Part shown: one piece after another, positions 51,201 to 63,605 of the stretch
Numbering within the stretch: position 1 is the stretch's first letter
Layout of the letters: each line of letters opens with the position of its first letter
Assembly (NCBI RefSeq): GCF_000764305.2
Contig: NW_025932753.1
Coordinates: 558,001 to 622,000, forward strand
Length of the DNA stretch: 64,000 bases
Source: Hyalella azteca
Taxonomy: Eukaryota > Arthropoda > Malacostraca > Amphipoda > Hyalellidae
Reading direction: 5' to 3'
Notes under the pieces: generated by a model
The model's database searches: none
What the model was told of the DNA's origin: nothing
The model's input: only the letters and a program-made list of their open reading frames with translations
Program-made: the position numbers and the translations under genes

Positions 51201-52314
51201 TTTGTGGAAAAGTTTTGTGATGGCAGTTTTTTATAGGTATTTCTAGCATCTTTTGTCTTGCCACATGATGACTTAGATGCTGTGTTGAAAGCAGCATCTT
51301 TACCTTTGATGGTATTCAGCTTGTCCTTGTCCGGGTTTCTGCTAATTATTGGTGAAGGGTTGAAGGGCACTTCAATAACTTCTGGAGTAAGAGGAGCTGG
51401 AATAATCTGTGATCCAGGACTGTGTAATTTTGATATTTTGTGTGGTCTGCTCCTTACTGAGGGGCTGTTTTGGTTTGGCAGAAGTGTCTTGTTGAGTGGT
51501 TGGTCAGGTATCTCAGGATCAATAACAGGAGCTTGCATGTGAACTTCTATTGCTGCTGAAGTTTGATTGTTGAAATTAGGAAGCAAGTTGTTGTGGGGGA
51601 GATTGGCAGATACATTGACTGTTTTAGGTTTAGTTCCACATTGTTGATTTTGCATTGTCTGGGCTGGTACTGTAAAAGTTTCATCAACTATCTGGGTAAT
51701 TTGATCAGAGATATTTGGGTTATCAGAGTTTTGGCATAGGCATATCAATTTTGAAAGCAGTTCAATGAGTTGAGAGACTGAATTTTCTTGAGAGTGAGTC
51801 TGTGGGATGTTTTCATCAGTTTGCGTGGATACTGAGATTTTTTCTGAGCTGGCTTGTGTTTTCAAACTCATCATGCAATTGACCCGAGGTACTGAGGTAG
51901 TTGCTGAAGGGTTGAGTGGTGAACTCAGGGATGTGCTTCCAGCTGTGTTGCTGGTTGTGGTGATAGTTGTAGTCTCTTTTACGTGATTAAGGGCATCTCT
52001 ATATGACATCTTTTTTGTAGAACGAGTCTTCTCAACTAACATTTCGAATTTCATTCAAGGGCAACCCCCATAGTTAGCAGTAGTGTGCCACCACAGTTGC
52101 AGCATTTTGGGGTCTGACTCCTGGAAGTAGGGCAGTCTTTTACACTACGAGGTCCCCCACAACCTACACATCGGGAGGGGCCTCTGCAGTTGCTGGCATT
52201 ATGATTGAATCCCCGACATTTATAACACTGCCAAGGCTTACTCACAAATGCCTCCCCCTTGAAGCATTGGTAACCAAGATAGAGGTAGGAGGCAGGATGG
52301 AATTCTAATTTCAA
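51179..52314 (-). pseudogene. LINE ORF1 (gag-like) remnant with CCHC knuckles
   Basis: The 52314-52051 frame holds three cysteine knuckles in a row (CYKCRGFNHNASNC; CVGCG..KDC; CCNCGG). The next frame, 52054-51179, continues with SYRDALNHVKET, which usually follows the knuckles in this family, then a Ser/Pro/Asn-rich tail. A one-base shift around 52085 and an in-frame stop break the join. ORF1 proteins bind the element RNA. Confidence 0.8.
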
Positions 52315-52330
52315 AGGTTCATATATTATT

Positions 52331-53439
52331 TTGATCCACCAAGACCACTTTTTCTACCCAACATTGTTATTTGAGGCAAAAAATGATCTTTTTAAAGGCT
52401 TAAAATATGTACGCTAACTTGCTCAGTTTCTATAAAGTACCTAATCACTTGGAAGTTGTATGCCTGCACCTTTCACTCAGCAATTAAAATTAGACTTATA
52501 AAAAGTATTAGTTGAAAATTTGTCTCTTAAGTTGACCGCAATGAACTAAACTTCATTAAGTAATCATTAGGCAGAGTTTTCCATCATGCACACTAAACAC
52601 ACAATTCAGAGTTCAGACGAGCAGAACTACATAACCTGTGAGCTAACGTGCTACTGAATTAAATACCTAGTTTCTTTCCCGCATCCCGCTCCCAGTGCAT
52701 AATCTAGAATAATGATCAATGCGGACGGTAACCGAATCCAACTAATCACTCGTATACTTAGTGCAAGAGAATGAATAATTATGTTGTTTCTAATCAAACA
52801 AACGAAAACCTTTTCAGTTTCTGATCAAACTAACAAAAACTTCTGATCAAACGAACAAAAACTTCTGATCAAACGAATGAAAACTTCTGATCAAACGAAC
52901 AAAAACTTCTGATCAAATGAACGAAAACTTAGGATCAAACAAACAAAAACTTCTGATCAAACGAACGAAAACAATCTTTTGAAGATAAGCCAGAAATCGT
53001 AACGTCTATTGAATTCTAATATGGATCATTAATTTAGCATTTTCTGAAATAGTAGGAACATTTCCATTATCATTCTGAAATAGAAGAGTCATTTCCGTTC
53101 CTATATATATAAACAGGATTAATATAATACCTATCAAATCCATCCAATGCCATTCAATTTGTGATGTATGAATGACAGTTTTACTTTCATTCCTATGATG
53201 CTCATTTTTACCTATTGAAGCTGTAGAATTAAATTAAATTAAAAAATTAATTAAAATTAAATTGTACTAAATCAAATTTTATTATTTAATACACTAGATG
53301 GTACATGCTGTAGAATTAAATTCTATTAGAAAAATGTTGAATTAAAAATCTGATTATATTTTGTAAATTAAAAATTAATATTTATTAAATTAAATTGTAT
53401 TATTAATGCACTATATGGTACATGCATATTTATTGTATA
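52331..53439. other. intergenic, contains 21-bp minisatellite at 52795-52976
   Basis: Eight copies of CTTCTGATCAAACGAACAAAAA-like units lie inside otherwise featureless AT-rich sequence. Confidence 0.7.
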
Positions 53440-53702
53440 TATAGTCAGATGGGGTAAGACAGGACCGAAATCACTAACAAGCCTGTAGCATCTATACCAA
53501 GAATAACTAAAAACCCTAAACCTATCACAAGGTGTATATATGCAATGAGCTTCTAAGCTACAACTCAGACGTTTTGCATCTAACATAGTTTTCTGTACAG
53601 ATTAAAAAAAGTGAGCTGGTCCCATTTTACCCCACTGGGGTAAGATGGGACCATGCATGGGGTAAGACAGGACCAACTGGCAATTCTTATGTTACAAGGT
53701 TT

Positions 53703-55399
53703 TTAACCCATTTATGCCTGGCGTCCTACATGTAGGTCAGCTAACCATCAAAAGTGTTTTGTTGCTTACAGATGATAGATAACTAAAATACGAATTGTTG
53801 CCGATTGCATGTTATTCAGTACTCTTTCCCAAAACTAGTTTCAGTTGCAGATTAGAGATTGCACACGAAGGTTGTCACACAGGAGCGCTCAAATTGTGTA
53901 CATTCGTCAGTTCACCTGAAAAAGCATGGCGTCACCAAAAAAGTAACTTATGCCAAATGTAGGAATAACTGTTTTGTGTCGTGTGGTGCATATTCTTCTT
54001 GTATAATAGCCTGTTATTAGATAGAGAATAGAGATATATCAAAATATTCAACACCTGAGGCATGAGGTAATACTAAACAACCATGTCCTACATGTAGGTC
54101 GCTAGGCATTGAACGAACCTAGTTGTCACAGGAAGCTTCATTCAGTACATCCATTTATTGGAAAAACCTTCTGAATTTTTTTGCTTTATATCCAAATGTA
54201 CATATTTTTTCATGCATATTGATGTATAGATGTACTATTTGGAATCATTGTTTAGTTGCAGAGGGCCATTCATGGGTACATTTTGTAGAATTTTGTTTTG
54301 TCAGATAATTTGCTTCTATCTAAAATGTCTAACTTGCACTCTCAACACACTGCCAAATTTAGACTAATTCAGACTTTAGTTCATAAACTCATAATGTCTC
54401 TGTTTTGAAGTTATTCACTAAGAGTTAAATTTTACAATGTTACAATTAGACTCACAACTAGTGTGAGTCTTATATCAGCCTTGAAAGAGATGGGACTGAA
54501 AGGAACTGGCACAGTCAGAGAAAATAGAACCGAGAAGTGTCCTCTCATTGATGTCAAGGAGATGAATGAAAAACCACGAGGCTTCCATAATTTCAGAGTC
54601 GACGAAAAATACAATATCATAATCTGTCGATGGAATGACAATAGTGTGGTATCTCTATGTTCAAATGCTGTTGGAATTTACCCCCAAACCCAGACGACGC
54701 ACTTTTCAAGGCAGACAAGACAACGGATCCAAGTAGAGCAGCCAGCAATCGTAAAATTCTACAACAAGTCAATGGGTGGTGTAGATAGAATGGATGAGAA
54801 CATATCGAAGCACAGAGTGTCAATAAGAGGTAAAAAATGGTACTCGTCCATTGTGTCATATCTCATCGATGTTTCTATGAACAACGCGTGGCTTCTTCAT
54901 AGAAGGAATAAATATGCTGAGAAGCTCGATCTGCTAGCATTTCGTAGACGAGTTGTGTCTTATTATCTTGAACACTACGCAAGACCTCCACAGCCAGGTT
55001 GCAAAGGCCATCCTGCTGATATAGGAACAGAGCAACAGTTTGACAACGTCAATCATTTTGTCATTCCTCAAGACAAGCAGACGCGCTGTGCACACTCACC
55101 AGAAGACTACAACTAGGTGTGAAAAGTGTGATAAAGGATTACACGTCAAGTGTTTCAAAAACTTCCACGAAAAGTAGATGTACTGTAGAGTCTTTCTGTT
55201 GTAGAGCTTAATAAATTTTGTGCCATTTTTGTTCTGTAATGCCTAGCGTCCTATATGTAGGACACCTTATATTTTATTATTTCCAACTGATTTTAATGAA
55301 TAAACTGGATAAATTACTTAGTTGTGTCTCAATGAAGCCATTTTATCAGGTTTTTCCTTGTTCAAGCTTTTTTTCTTACCTTCGGCATAAATGGGTTAA
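53703..55399 (+). mobile_element. piggyBac-type transposon nested in the TA element
   Basis: TTAA target duplications at 53703-53706 and 55396-55399 flank inverted ends CCCATTTATGCC (53707-53718) and GGCATAAATGGG (55384-55395). Subterminal palindromic motifs of the type GTCCTACATGTAGGTC occur at about 53725, 54083 and 55247. A transposase remnant lies inside. TTAA specificity and terminal CCC are the superfamily hallmark. Confidence 0.92.
54463..55176 (+). pseudogene. piggyBac transposase (PGBD-like) remnant
   Basis: The open frame 54463-55116 starts in the middle of the domain (ALKEMGLKGTGTVRENRTEK) and holds MGGVDRMDENISKHR, the third catalytic Asp region, then KKWYSSIVSYLIDVSMNNAW. The first half with the other two catalytic Asp residues is missing. 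A one-base shift after 55105 carries the C-terminal cysteine motif (RCEKCDKGLHVKCF) to a TAG at about 55176. It cannot make an active enzyme. Confidence 0.88.
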
Positions 55400-56517
55400 T
55401 AAACGTACAAATCTGATATTCAATATTATCAATCTAGAAACACATTATTTGATTAAACAACCAATTGTTCCTGTTTTGTGTTGTGGGAAGTCAACTCTAA
55501 TATCAGTCACATTGGAGTTTTTGTAATGAGAAAACTTTGTTAAGCATAGTAATAGTGGGTTGGCTTTGGTTCATTGTAGAGCACTGCTAAATGCTTCATG
55601 TATATTCCATTAGTGTCATTGCCTGAAAATTTATCAAATTGGTAATGAAACCAATGGATAATAACTTAAGTGTCAGGCATCATGTGTTTTCTAGCTAACT
55701 GCATTTGTGGTGCACTTCTTCAAACATAGCTCATGCCCTCTCTCAGAGTTGTGATCATAATTATTTTTCATGTTTCACACAATGATTTTTTCCCCAGCCA
55801 ATCTTACACATACTAGTTCTGCAGCTCACTAATGGGAAGAGACATCCCTATTTTCCATATCCCTTTGATGCAATTTAAAATAGTGCACTAAATTTCTTTA
55901 ATTAATAAAGCTAACAAGTTATAATGAAGTTTGAGCAAAAGATAAAAATTTTGACCAAAATACTCCATGTACTACACAATAATATATTCATTTAAAAACT
56001 ATTTTTGATAAACTGCAGGGTAATAGAGGACCATTTGTGGGGTAAGACAGGACCATTTGTGGGGTAAGATAGGACCACTTGTGGGGTAAAACAGGATCAT
56101 TTAGTGGTCCCATCTTACCCCATGTCCGGTCCTTTTTTACCCCATTTTAGAATAGATGTCAGGCAGTGATGGTAGCAGGTAGGAATGCCTAGTATATCTC
56201 AAAAGTTGCCTATTACTTAAGGTTACCTGCCTACATCCACAAACTTGGCCAAAAATTTTTTTGTCATTAGACAGAGCTTATTTCCCAAACAGGGTTAACT
56301 ATTTTGTGACCCTTCTTTAGATAGGTTTTCTTTAAAAATTAGCCAGAAATTTATTATTTGCAGAAGAGGGTTGAAACAAACACTGAAATGACAGGCAATG
56401 ATTGCTCTAACATATTCTTTTATCAAATTAAATTCAGTGCAATTAGAATGCATGCCATGGGCTGGTCCTTTCTTACCCCATGAAGCCTGCGATCCTGTCT
56501 TACCCCATTTGACTATA

Positions 56518-58888
56518 ATGAAATTGTTTCCTATTTTAAACAATGAACATTTTCTAAAAGATACAAAACGTTCAAAAATACGTGATGGCAGACAAAATCA
56601 GTCAGAATTTGAAGTGAATTTATCAAGATAAATTCAAAATAATAGGGCAAAAAATGGAAATATTCAAATCTGGAATGTATAAATGGGTTTTTATAGTTCA
56701 AAAAAACTTTCAATCATTTAAATCTCAGAATGGAATGTGAATCAAATCCATGGTGGCAGGGAATTATTGTGAGTACTTATCGATCCACCACCGTGCGTCG
56801 GTCTTAACCCTTCGCAAGGCCCCATGCCCTTGGCCCTTGGGCCCCTCTTGCAAGTTATAATGGTCTAAACTCAACAGTTCGACCCCATCCCCATGGTCTC
56901 ATCACAACTCCCTTTAGAAATATGTGGAGTTTCGAAATTGATAGTAATAAATCAATAAATATTTGAACTGGGAAATTCCTTAGTTACTTACGTTGGTTCC
57001 ACAATGATATCAATGACGTAAAAAATTACAATGACATTGGTTAAGCCTCAGCCATGATTCTAGCTTTGGTAAGTCCTTACACTCTTACCTCGTAATTCAT
57101 GATGTTAGATATTCAATATTCAAATGTTGAATATGTGTCAAGTGTCAATATCACAATCAAAATTATTTCACAATCAGAAATATGTTATAATATCACAATC
57201 GAAAATATTATTCACAAATAACCATCCATTTCAATGCCGAACTGGACTCCCATCTTCACGCTAGCCATATGTTTACATATGTCACAAACGGTGATGTATG
57301 TCGTCACACGGTGACGTCACACACAAAAACACGTGGAGACAAAAAAAGCAATATTTCGCTGCACCACAAACAAATAAATGTAAATAATTGGTAATATAAA
57401 AGTTTTTCTGGAACATTTTGAGAGACTGTGCCTAAGCAGAATACGATATTAATAAATTATTAGTGAAGATACTAACAATAAAATAGTTCATTTGATGGCC
57501 GCTGCTAGCGCTGGCATCTGAATATGGGCGTGCCACCTTTGTTTAGAATTCGAACAATTCAATATCTCACTGCAACACAAGTCAATACATTTAAAAAATT
57601 AGTAATGGAAAATATGTTGCTGGAACACTATAAGAGACCGGACCTAAACAGAATACGATATTATTATATTATTAGTGAAGACTGAAGATACTAACAATAA
57701 AGTAGTTCATTTGTTTGCCGCTGCTAGCGCTGGCATCTGTAATATGTGAAGCTTCTATGGGTAATTTTACTTCTATGGGTACTACTTCTATGATCAATTT
57801 GAATCATAAACATTTACCTAATGCAAGAAATTAGCAATCAATAATTCAACGTTGTTTTGTAAGTTTTGTACCAAAAGTCTATAGGATTTTGAATTGATGC
57901 ATGCATTCAAATTCAAATTAGGTCCACCCACGCTCCACGGCCAGTGTAGCTGTCAGAGCTCACCTTCTTCAGAAGTGTGAAAGCTTTTGCCGGTGAAGGT
58001 GTGTTTTATGATCAGTCCGTAAAGAAGCGTTGATCGGTTCAAAATGACATAAGAACAGGTTCTTTTGAATAACCTATGGATTGGCACCATGATCAAATCT
58101 ATTGTGAAATCAAACACGACACAACCAAAATAAAAGCGTGTGTGACGGCATCCTGTAATGCATAAACATAGGAAGTATGATGTGAATGTACGCAGTAAAA
58201 AAAGTAGAAGTTTATCTCATAATTTTGTGTGAAATCGAAAACTTTGTTGTCTTGTCCAATCGTGAGAATTTTTACAAATGTGGATGTGTTTTTTCATTTT
58301 AGAACGTATTCATTGCAAAAATTTGTCTACTACCCAGTCTACCCTACAGCATAGTGGCAATGCAGAAAGTTTTTTAGACTCTCCCTCAAGTTCATTTTTG
58401 AGTCCTATAAGTAGACCAGTAAAGTATCATGGATACCAGTATTATCTTACATAAGAAATTGGTTTAAGTCTTGAGTAAATGAGGAAATTAAAAATGAATT
58501 GATTCTAAAAAAATCTCTGGTTTGTCACTATGCAGTAAAGTATCCTCAATACCTGCATTATCATACTTTCATACATAAGAAATTTGTATAAATCTTGAGT
58601 TATTGAGGAAATTAAAAATTAACTGATTCCAAAAAAGCTCTGGTTTGCCACTATGCCCTACAGATAGACGACTAGTTAACTTGATTGAGGTGTTGCCAAC
58701 ACAGGATTGGATGTCAAACCACGCGCGATTTCGGAAGTGCGGCAGTTTCTAATGAGCTCAGTTTATCAATTTTCATTGCAGTGGAAGGTGGTGTAATGTG
58801 GTGGTAGCCTGGTAGGGTTGGTTTTTTGATACGTTTTCTTATATTGACATGAGAATATATTACCTATACAGAATTCCACACTGACTCA
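56518..58888. other. intergenic with a 170-200-bp direct duplication
   Basis: No gene. Segments at about 57425-57525 and 57650-57742 share AGAATACGATATTA, ATACTAACAATAAA and GCCGCTGCTAGCGCTGGCAT, so the surrounding 200 bp were duplicated. The rest is AT-rich and unassigned. Confidence 0.6.
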
Positions 58889-59173
58889 CTAGGATGGTAG
58901 ATGATCTGATGCAAAAAGTACCTTGAACATAGCTGTCATTACTTTATCCTTGCCTTTGTAAATTCTAGCTGCTAAGGCACCATTGTATCCAGCCAGGTGT
59001 AACTCCTGGGTGAGCTCTTTCTCCAAGGTCTCATCGCCAGAAGGTCCTATTACTCCAGCTGACACAGTGTGATTAAGTGGGAGTCGGCATTTGACTTTCC
59101 AAGATCCTATTTGATTAGTAGAGAGGAGTTTAGTGAGACATTCAGAATCTTGGTTGTCAATTGTTACTATCAA
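58889..59173 (-). pseudogene. gag-like ORF1 fragment of a second LINE copy
   Basis: The minus frame reads GSWKVKCRLPLNHTVSAGVI and LAARIYKGKDKVMTAMFKVL. This is the RRM-like region that in I-group ORF1 precedes the zinc knuckles (RLP..GVI..; AERI.K). It overlaps in content with the start of ORF1 at 52314, so it is a separate copy rather than the missing 5' part of that element. Confidence 0.55.
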
Positions 59174-60334
59174 AAGATTTTTTCCAACATTTTTCTGAAC
59201 TCCCTTGACCCCTATGCCCTATGGTTCCAAAATATGATGTGGCTAGGGCTTTGCTAAGAGCTAAATCATTTGCTAGAAATTTGGTGATAGGACGTTCATC
59301 AGGTTACAGGTTACCACACTCAGGAAGATGTATATAAACGGGGAATTTTCTCGCGTAAATCAATCTAATTAATTTTTTTCGTGCAGACGTTCGTGCAAAT
59401 CACGGTCATCGATTCCGCGCCGCGCAGCACTCTGCACGGGCCGAGGAGCCGTCTGACACAGTTCTGATTTAGACACAGTTTTCATCTGAATGGAATGGCA
59501 ACATCGTCTGTAGATGATTTCAAGTAACGCTGAACCAGCATTGCCAGATGGTATATTTCTATACCAGATTTCACAAATCTGGTATTTTCGAAAGGTGTCT
59601 GGTATGAATATTTTAGATCTGGTATATATGCCCAAATCTGGTATTTTTCTGACTTACTGCAAATTTACTGCATTTAGTTCCAACCCTGATTTCATTTATC
59701 TGCAGGCTATCTGCATGAATGATCAAAGCGTCGGATTGCAAGCACAATTGGCCCTGAAGTTTGAACTTCGTCCAGCGTAGGCGTGGATTATATTATTATT
59801 TATATGAATTGCCTTCAGAGCGGCGCGATTTGAGCTTTCCCGCCATTTTTGGAACCGCAACTTTACCGCAAGTTTTCATGTCAACCGGAACTCGAACACC
59901 ACAGCAGAGAGTATTTTATGCAGCTAATGAATTTCGCAAACTTTGCTGGAAGAGAGATTATTGAATTTTAGAAAAAAGGCGGGATAATTCAATGAAGGCT
60001 GGTGGCAGTCTGGCAGAGCTGCAATCTTGATACTCTATTGTGATTCGTGCTATGATAACCCACGTAACAATTTTCATATGATAGTTATAATTTTTGTACA
60101 TTCAAAGTACACATGACATAACATAACGCACCCAGATTTGGAAACCATTATGGCTCAAATGAAGCAAAAATAAACAACAGACCATTGACTTATCTTGCAA
60201 ATATATATATTCATATTATGTATCACATAGCATAATTACGCTCTGTAATTATGCCATATTGACCTAATTTGTTTAGTCCACTTACGCGCATTGTTAATAG
60301 GTATTGATCGTGTCGATTTTGCCGGCCGGGAGGA
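59174..60334. other. no gene; ATCTGGTAT motif cluster at 59545-59650
   Basis: The motif ATCTGGTAT or its complement recurs about six times in 100 bp. Nothing else recognisable was found. Confidence 0.5.
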
Positions 60335-60402
60335 TGTCGATTTTGCCGGCCGACAGGCCACATCAGGCCTACATTTCAGCGCCGACATCATTATGTTATG
60401 TC
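60335..60402 (+). mobile_element. second copy of the ACATA-tail retroelement end
   Basis: It carries the same GACAGGCCACATCAGGCCTA and CAGCGCCGACATCATTATG blocks as 3368-3293, here with a short tail. It is preceded by a duplicated TCGATTTTGCCGGCCG motif at 60313 and 60337. Confidence 0.6.
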
Positions 60403-61749
60403 GGTAATGTAAATGTAGTCACAACATTGGCATGCAGGATTGTACTGTTGACATACAGGTTCATACCCTACTTGCCGCAACCAGTCCAGTCATTCATTAG
60501 AAGGCACCGATGGCACATCTAAAGCCATGTTGCCTTCTTTAGTTCTGTAATTCATGTCCGATTGAATTGTGATCTATGAATGAATATTCATTACTGTGCT
60601 GACTGAGCCTGACTCTTAGAACCTGAGTCCTGAGTTGATGCGGTAGCAATCTAGTTAACTCGTATCCAACCACAACACAGTGCGGATACACGTTTGTGTG
60701 TACGGTTACAGTACGGTCAGTGTGATTACGTAATTTGCATTGCCGCGCGTCCATATTTAAACTATTTTAGCTTTCTAAAAGTACGGCGCTGTCGGCGCAC
60801 TGGCGCACGGCACATTTTTTTTACCGGCATAATACGGCGCACCGCGCAGGTCGTTAAAATGACAATATAAATTTCCGCGCACCTGGCACATCTTCCTGAC
60901 CATGGTACAGGTATAGGTAATAGGTTCAATAATCACAATTCACAACTAAGGGGTTGCCTGGGTTGGCGGGTGTGATTTGCTCAGTGTACTTCAGCTGAGA
61001 GAGCAGAAATTTGCTTCTGTCCACAGGTAAGGCTAAGAACAGTATCAGAGACTTCAGAGTCACATATTTCAGTGAGTAATTTCACCAGAGACAGAGAGAG
61101 CATGAGAGGTTGGCTTCTGCCCACAGCCACAGCCCACAGCCTACAGGTAAGAACCACATCAGAATCAGACAAGTCTCCCAGTCCCAGTGAATCAGAATAA
61201 GACAAAAACCCTTCAAAGTTTGCCCCAATTCCATCATGTTGCATTTCCAGCCTTTCTTTGTAGTTTAACTGTTCCTTATTTGCCAATTTGTCTACAGCAT
61301 TCTGTCTAGTCTAGAAGCTTGCTTCTCACATCTTACTAGGCTTGGAAAGTCATCAGATTTGTTGATGTTTTGATTTTGAGAGTCCCCAAGTTTATTTGCA
61401 CTACCTTCAAGCAGCCCTGTCAGGCTGTCATCGGTACCGACTCCGAAACGGGAGATTCAATCTCCGCCTCGGGGTCAGAGTCAGACGTCCCAGATGAAAG
61501 GCTAGCCTAGTTGTTCTCGTTTTTCCTACGTTTACTCCCACCTCGTCCCATATTCGAAAAAAGAATGAAATAACCACCTTAAGCAACAAGGTTCGAGATC
61601 GTTACTTACGAATTTGATGACCTCTTCTTACCGATCACGCAACCAGATCTTTGCTTACAATTGACAGTTTATTCGACACCAGAGTCCCAGAGATGCTTAC
61701 GCGATGAACGCCGGCCATGGAATCCCGATTCCCGAATCCCGAGTCCCGA
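60403..61749. other. no gene recognised
   Basis: Unassigned sequence with a G+C-richer patch near 60750-60900 and a repeated CTTCTG.CCACAG.TA motif near 61010 and 61115. Confidence 0.4.
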
Positions 61750-62612
61750 CCGTAGGCTTATTCGACACACGGGACAGATACGGACGGATCCGGAGCGCTC
61801 CGTCCGGGTGGTGTAAAATTTTTTCGCGTATTGGCAGATGACGCTGAGCCATACGACGTAAGGCTATTTTACTGAGGGCTGATTGGTCTAATTCAATGGA
61901 TGTGATCTGTCTGGTGGCGTGCGGCTGATAATGTTACAGTCAAGAAGTGTAGGCTAGGTTTTTCAGGGAAGGGATCATGAAAGTCTATTCGAAGCACGGC
62001 AGTGGTGGTCTCCGACAGGCGTCCCGGCTGATTCGACACACAGGACAGATACAGACGGCTCCGACGCGCTCCGTCCGGATGGTGTAAAATTTTTTCGCAT
62101 TTTGGCAGACGACACTGGGCCATACGCCGTCAGGCCATTTTCCTGTGGGCTGATTGATTAAATTCAATGGTTTTGATCTGCCTGGTGGCTTGTGGCTGAT
62201 AATGTTACACTGTTACAGTCAAGAAGTTTTGTAGGCTACGTTCTTCAGGGAAGGGATCATGACAGTCCATTCGATGCACGGCAGTAGTGGTCTCAGACAG
62301 GCGTCCCGCGGGATGCCTGTCAGAGTCTCAGAGACCACCACTGCCGTGCATCGAATGGACCTTCATGATCCCTTCCCTCAAGAACGTAGCCTACAACACT
62401 TTTTGCCTGTAATATTATCAGCCGCAGGCCCGCAAGCCACCAGACTGCAGACAAATCACATCCATTGAATTAGATCAATCAGCCCACAGAAAAGTAGCCT
62501 GACGTAGAATGGCCCACATCATCCGCCAATACGCAAATAAATTTTACCCCACCCGGACGGAGCGAGCCAGAGCCGTCCGTATCTGTCCCGTGTGTCGAAT
62601 CAGTCTACGGCT
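61750..62612. mobile_element. three-copy element: two direct and one inverted 280-bp units
   Basis: Units at about 61759-62031 and 62033-62308 are direct copies; 62310-62605 is inverted. Each carries TTCGACACAC.GGACAGATA, CGCTCCGTCCGG.TGGTGTAA, GAAGGGATCATGA and GACAGGCGTCCC. Units two and three meet at the palindrome CCCGCGGG (62306-62313). The flanks CCGTAGGCTTATTCGACAC (61750) and its inverse at 62612 extend the outer pair. It is non-coding. Confidence 0.8.
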
Positions 62613-62819
62613 ACGGCAAACGGCCGGGTGGATAGCTAGAGGTCAGCATAGCCCAAGTCCACAGTGCGATTCATATACCTTCCCGAGCGTAACGCAGCCG
62701 GGCATCTTCACGGCTTTCGGCACAAAGCGCCCACCGCAACAGCGCCGTTCAGTCACAGGCAGGAGCGCATACAGGCCGGAGCACAACTGAAGCCGGAGCA
62801 ACTGAAGCCACAAGCCACC

Positions 62820-63605
62820 AGGCCGGAGCATAAATTGAAGTCTTTGGGAATTGAGAGTAATGTACTCAAATGGATCAGAGATTTTCTAGTAGGGAGGTGA
62901 CAACGTGTCAGTATTAATGGGTCCGTATCAGACTGGGCTTCAGTGCGCAGCGGCGTGCCACAAGGAAGCGTTCTCGGGCCTATTCTATTCGTTGAGGGCT
63001 CGAAATGCAAGTCCTATGAGGAAAGATTAAAGATTATGAAGCTTCCAAGCCTCAGTTATCGACGTCTGCGTGGGGACCTCATTGAAGTATACATGTATAC
63101 TCATGACTTATACAAGGTCCCAGAAGGATTACTAGAATTTGAAACAAGAACCAACACCAGGGTCCACGGCTATAAACTAAAAAACAGCGTTGGAACACAT
63201 CCATGCGACAACATTTCTTCTCGCTTCGAGTCACCGACATGTGGAACAGCCTCCCTGATAGCATCGTTGACGCTCCGAGTATGAACATCTTCAAAAACTG
63301 ACTAGACGAAGCTATGCTGGAGCATATGTTCAGTCTTAAAATGCCTAGCAAATTACGGACCAGGCAATAAGTCCAGACGAAGCTATGCTGGAGCATATGT
63401 TCAGTCTTAAAATGCCTAGCAAATTACGGACCAGGCAATAAGTCCAGCAGCTATCTCAATCAATCGCCACTCAGCCTTTCGTCAGCTATGGAAAGATCGG
63501 GTTCCAAAGGCCGGATCCCTTGCGAATCAAATCACGAAAAGTTCAAGAATCAGCAACAGGCCATGGGCCTATTTCTTCAACGCCGACACTTCTATTCTAT
63601 TCTAA
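62820..63605 (+). mobile_element. L2/CR1-like LINE relic with internal deletion
   Basis: Conceptual reading gives LGIESNVLKWIRDFLVGR, a stop, then RSGVPQGSVLGPILF, which is RT motif territory. The sequence jumps directly to YEERLKIMKLPSLSYRRLRG, the C-terminal region, and then WNSLPDSIVDAPS. The YADD part is missing. A 70-bp unit is tandemly doubled at 63302-63442, and the 3' UTR at 63448-63600 matches 42095-42246. It is dead. Confidence 0.8.

Larger units (their letters stand above)
47396..52330 (-). mobile_element. I/Nimb-like non-LTR retrotransposon with RNase H, decayed
   Basis: In minus-strand order it shows gag-type zinc knuckles, a low-complexity ORF1 tail, an AP-like endonuclease, a reverse transcriptase and an RNase H. 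This order, with RNase H after the RT, is that of the I group of LINEs (I, Nimb, Ingi, LOA and relatives). Several frameshifts and stops separate the blocks, so it is dead. ORF1 lacks the long segment that normally precedes the knuckles, so the copy is probably 5' truncated near 52330. No clear target duplication was found. Confidence 0.85.
53440..56517. mobile_element. TA-flanked element with GGGGTAAGACAGGACC repeats
   Basis: The 27-bp ends (53440-53466 and 56491-56517) are inverted copies, 25 of 27 identical: TATAGTCARATGGGGTAAGA then CAGGAYC. Ends fall in TA-rich sequence compatible with a TA duplication. The GGGGTAAGAYRGGACC motif recurs at 53618-53690, including a palindrome at 53618-53652, and at 56026-56155, on both strands. 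Removing the nested piggyBac leaves about 1.4 kb with no transposase, so it is non-autonomous. TA duplications suggest a mariner/pogo-type relative, which is inference. Confidence 0.75.

Noticed and set aside
56770..56900. B-box-like AGTTCGACCCC suggesting a tRNA or SINE
   Set aside because: No matching A box, acceptor stem or cloverleaf could be drawn.
58889..59173. Missing 5' part of the LINE at 47396-52330, split off by the nested transposons
   Set aside because: Its content overlaps the start of the ORF1 remnant at 52314, so it is more likely a separate copy.
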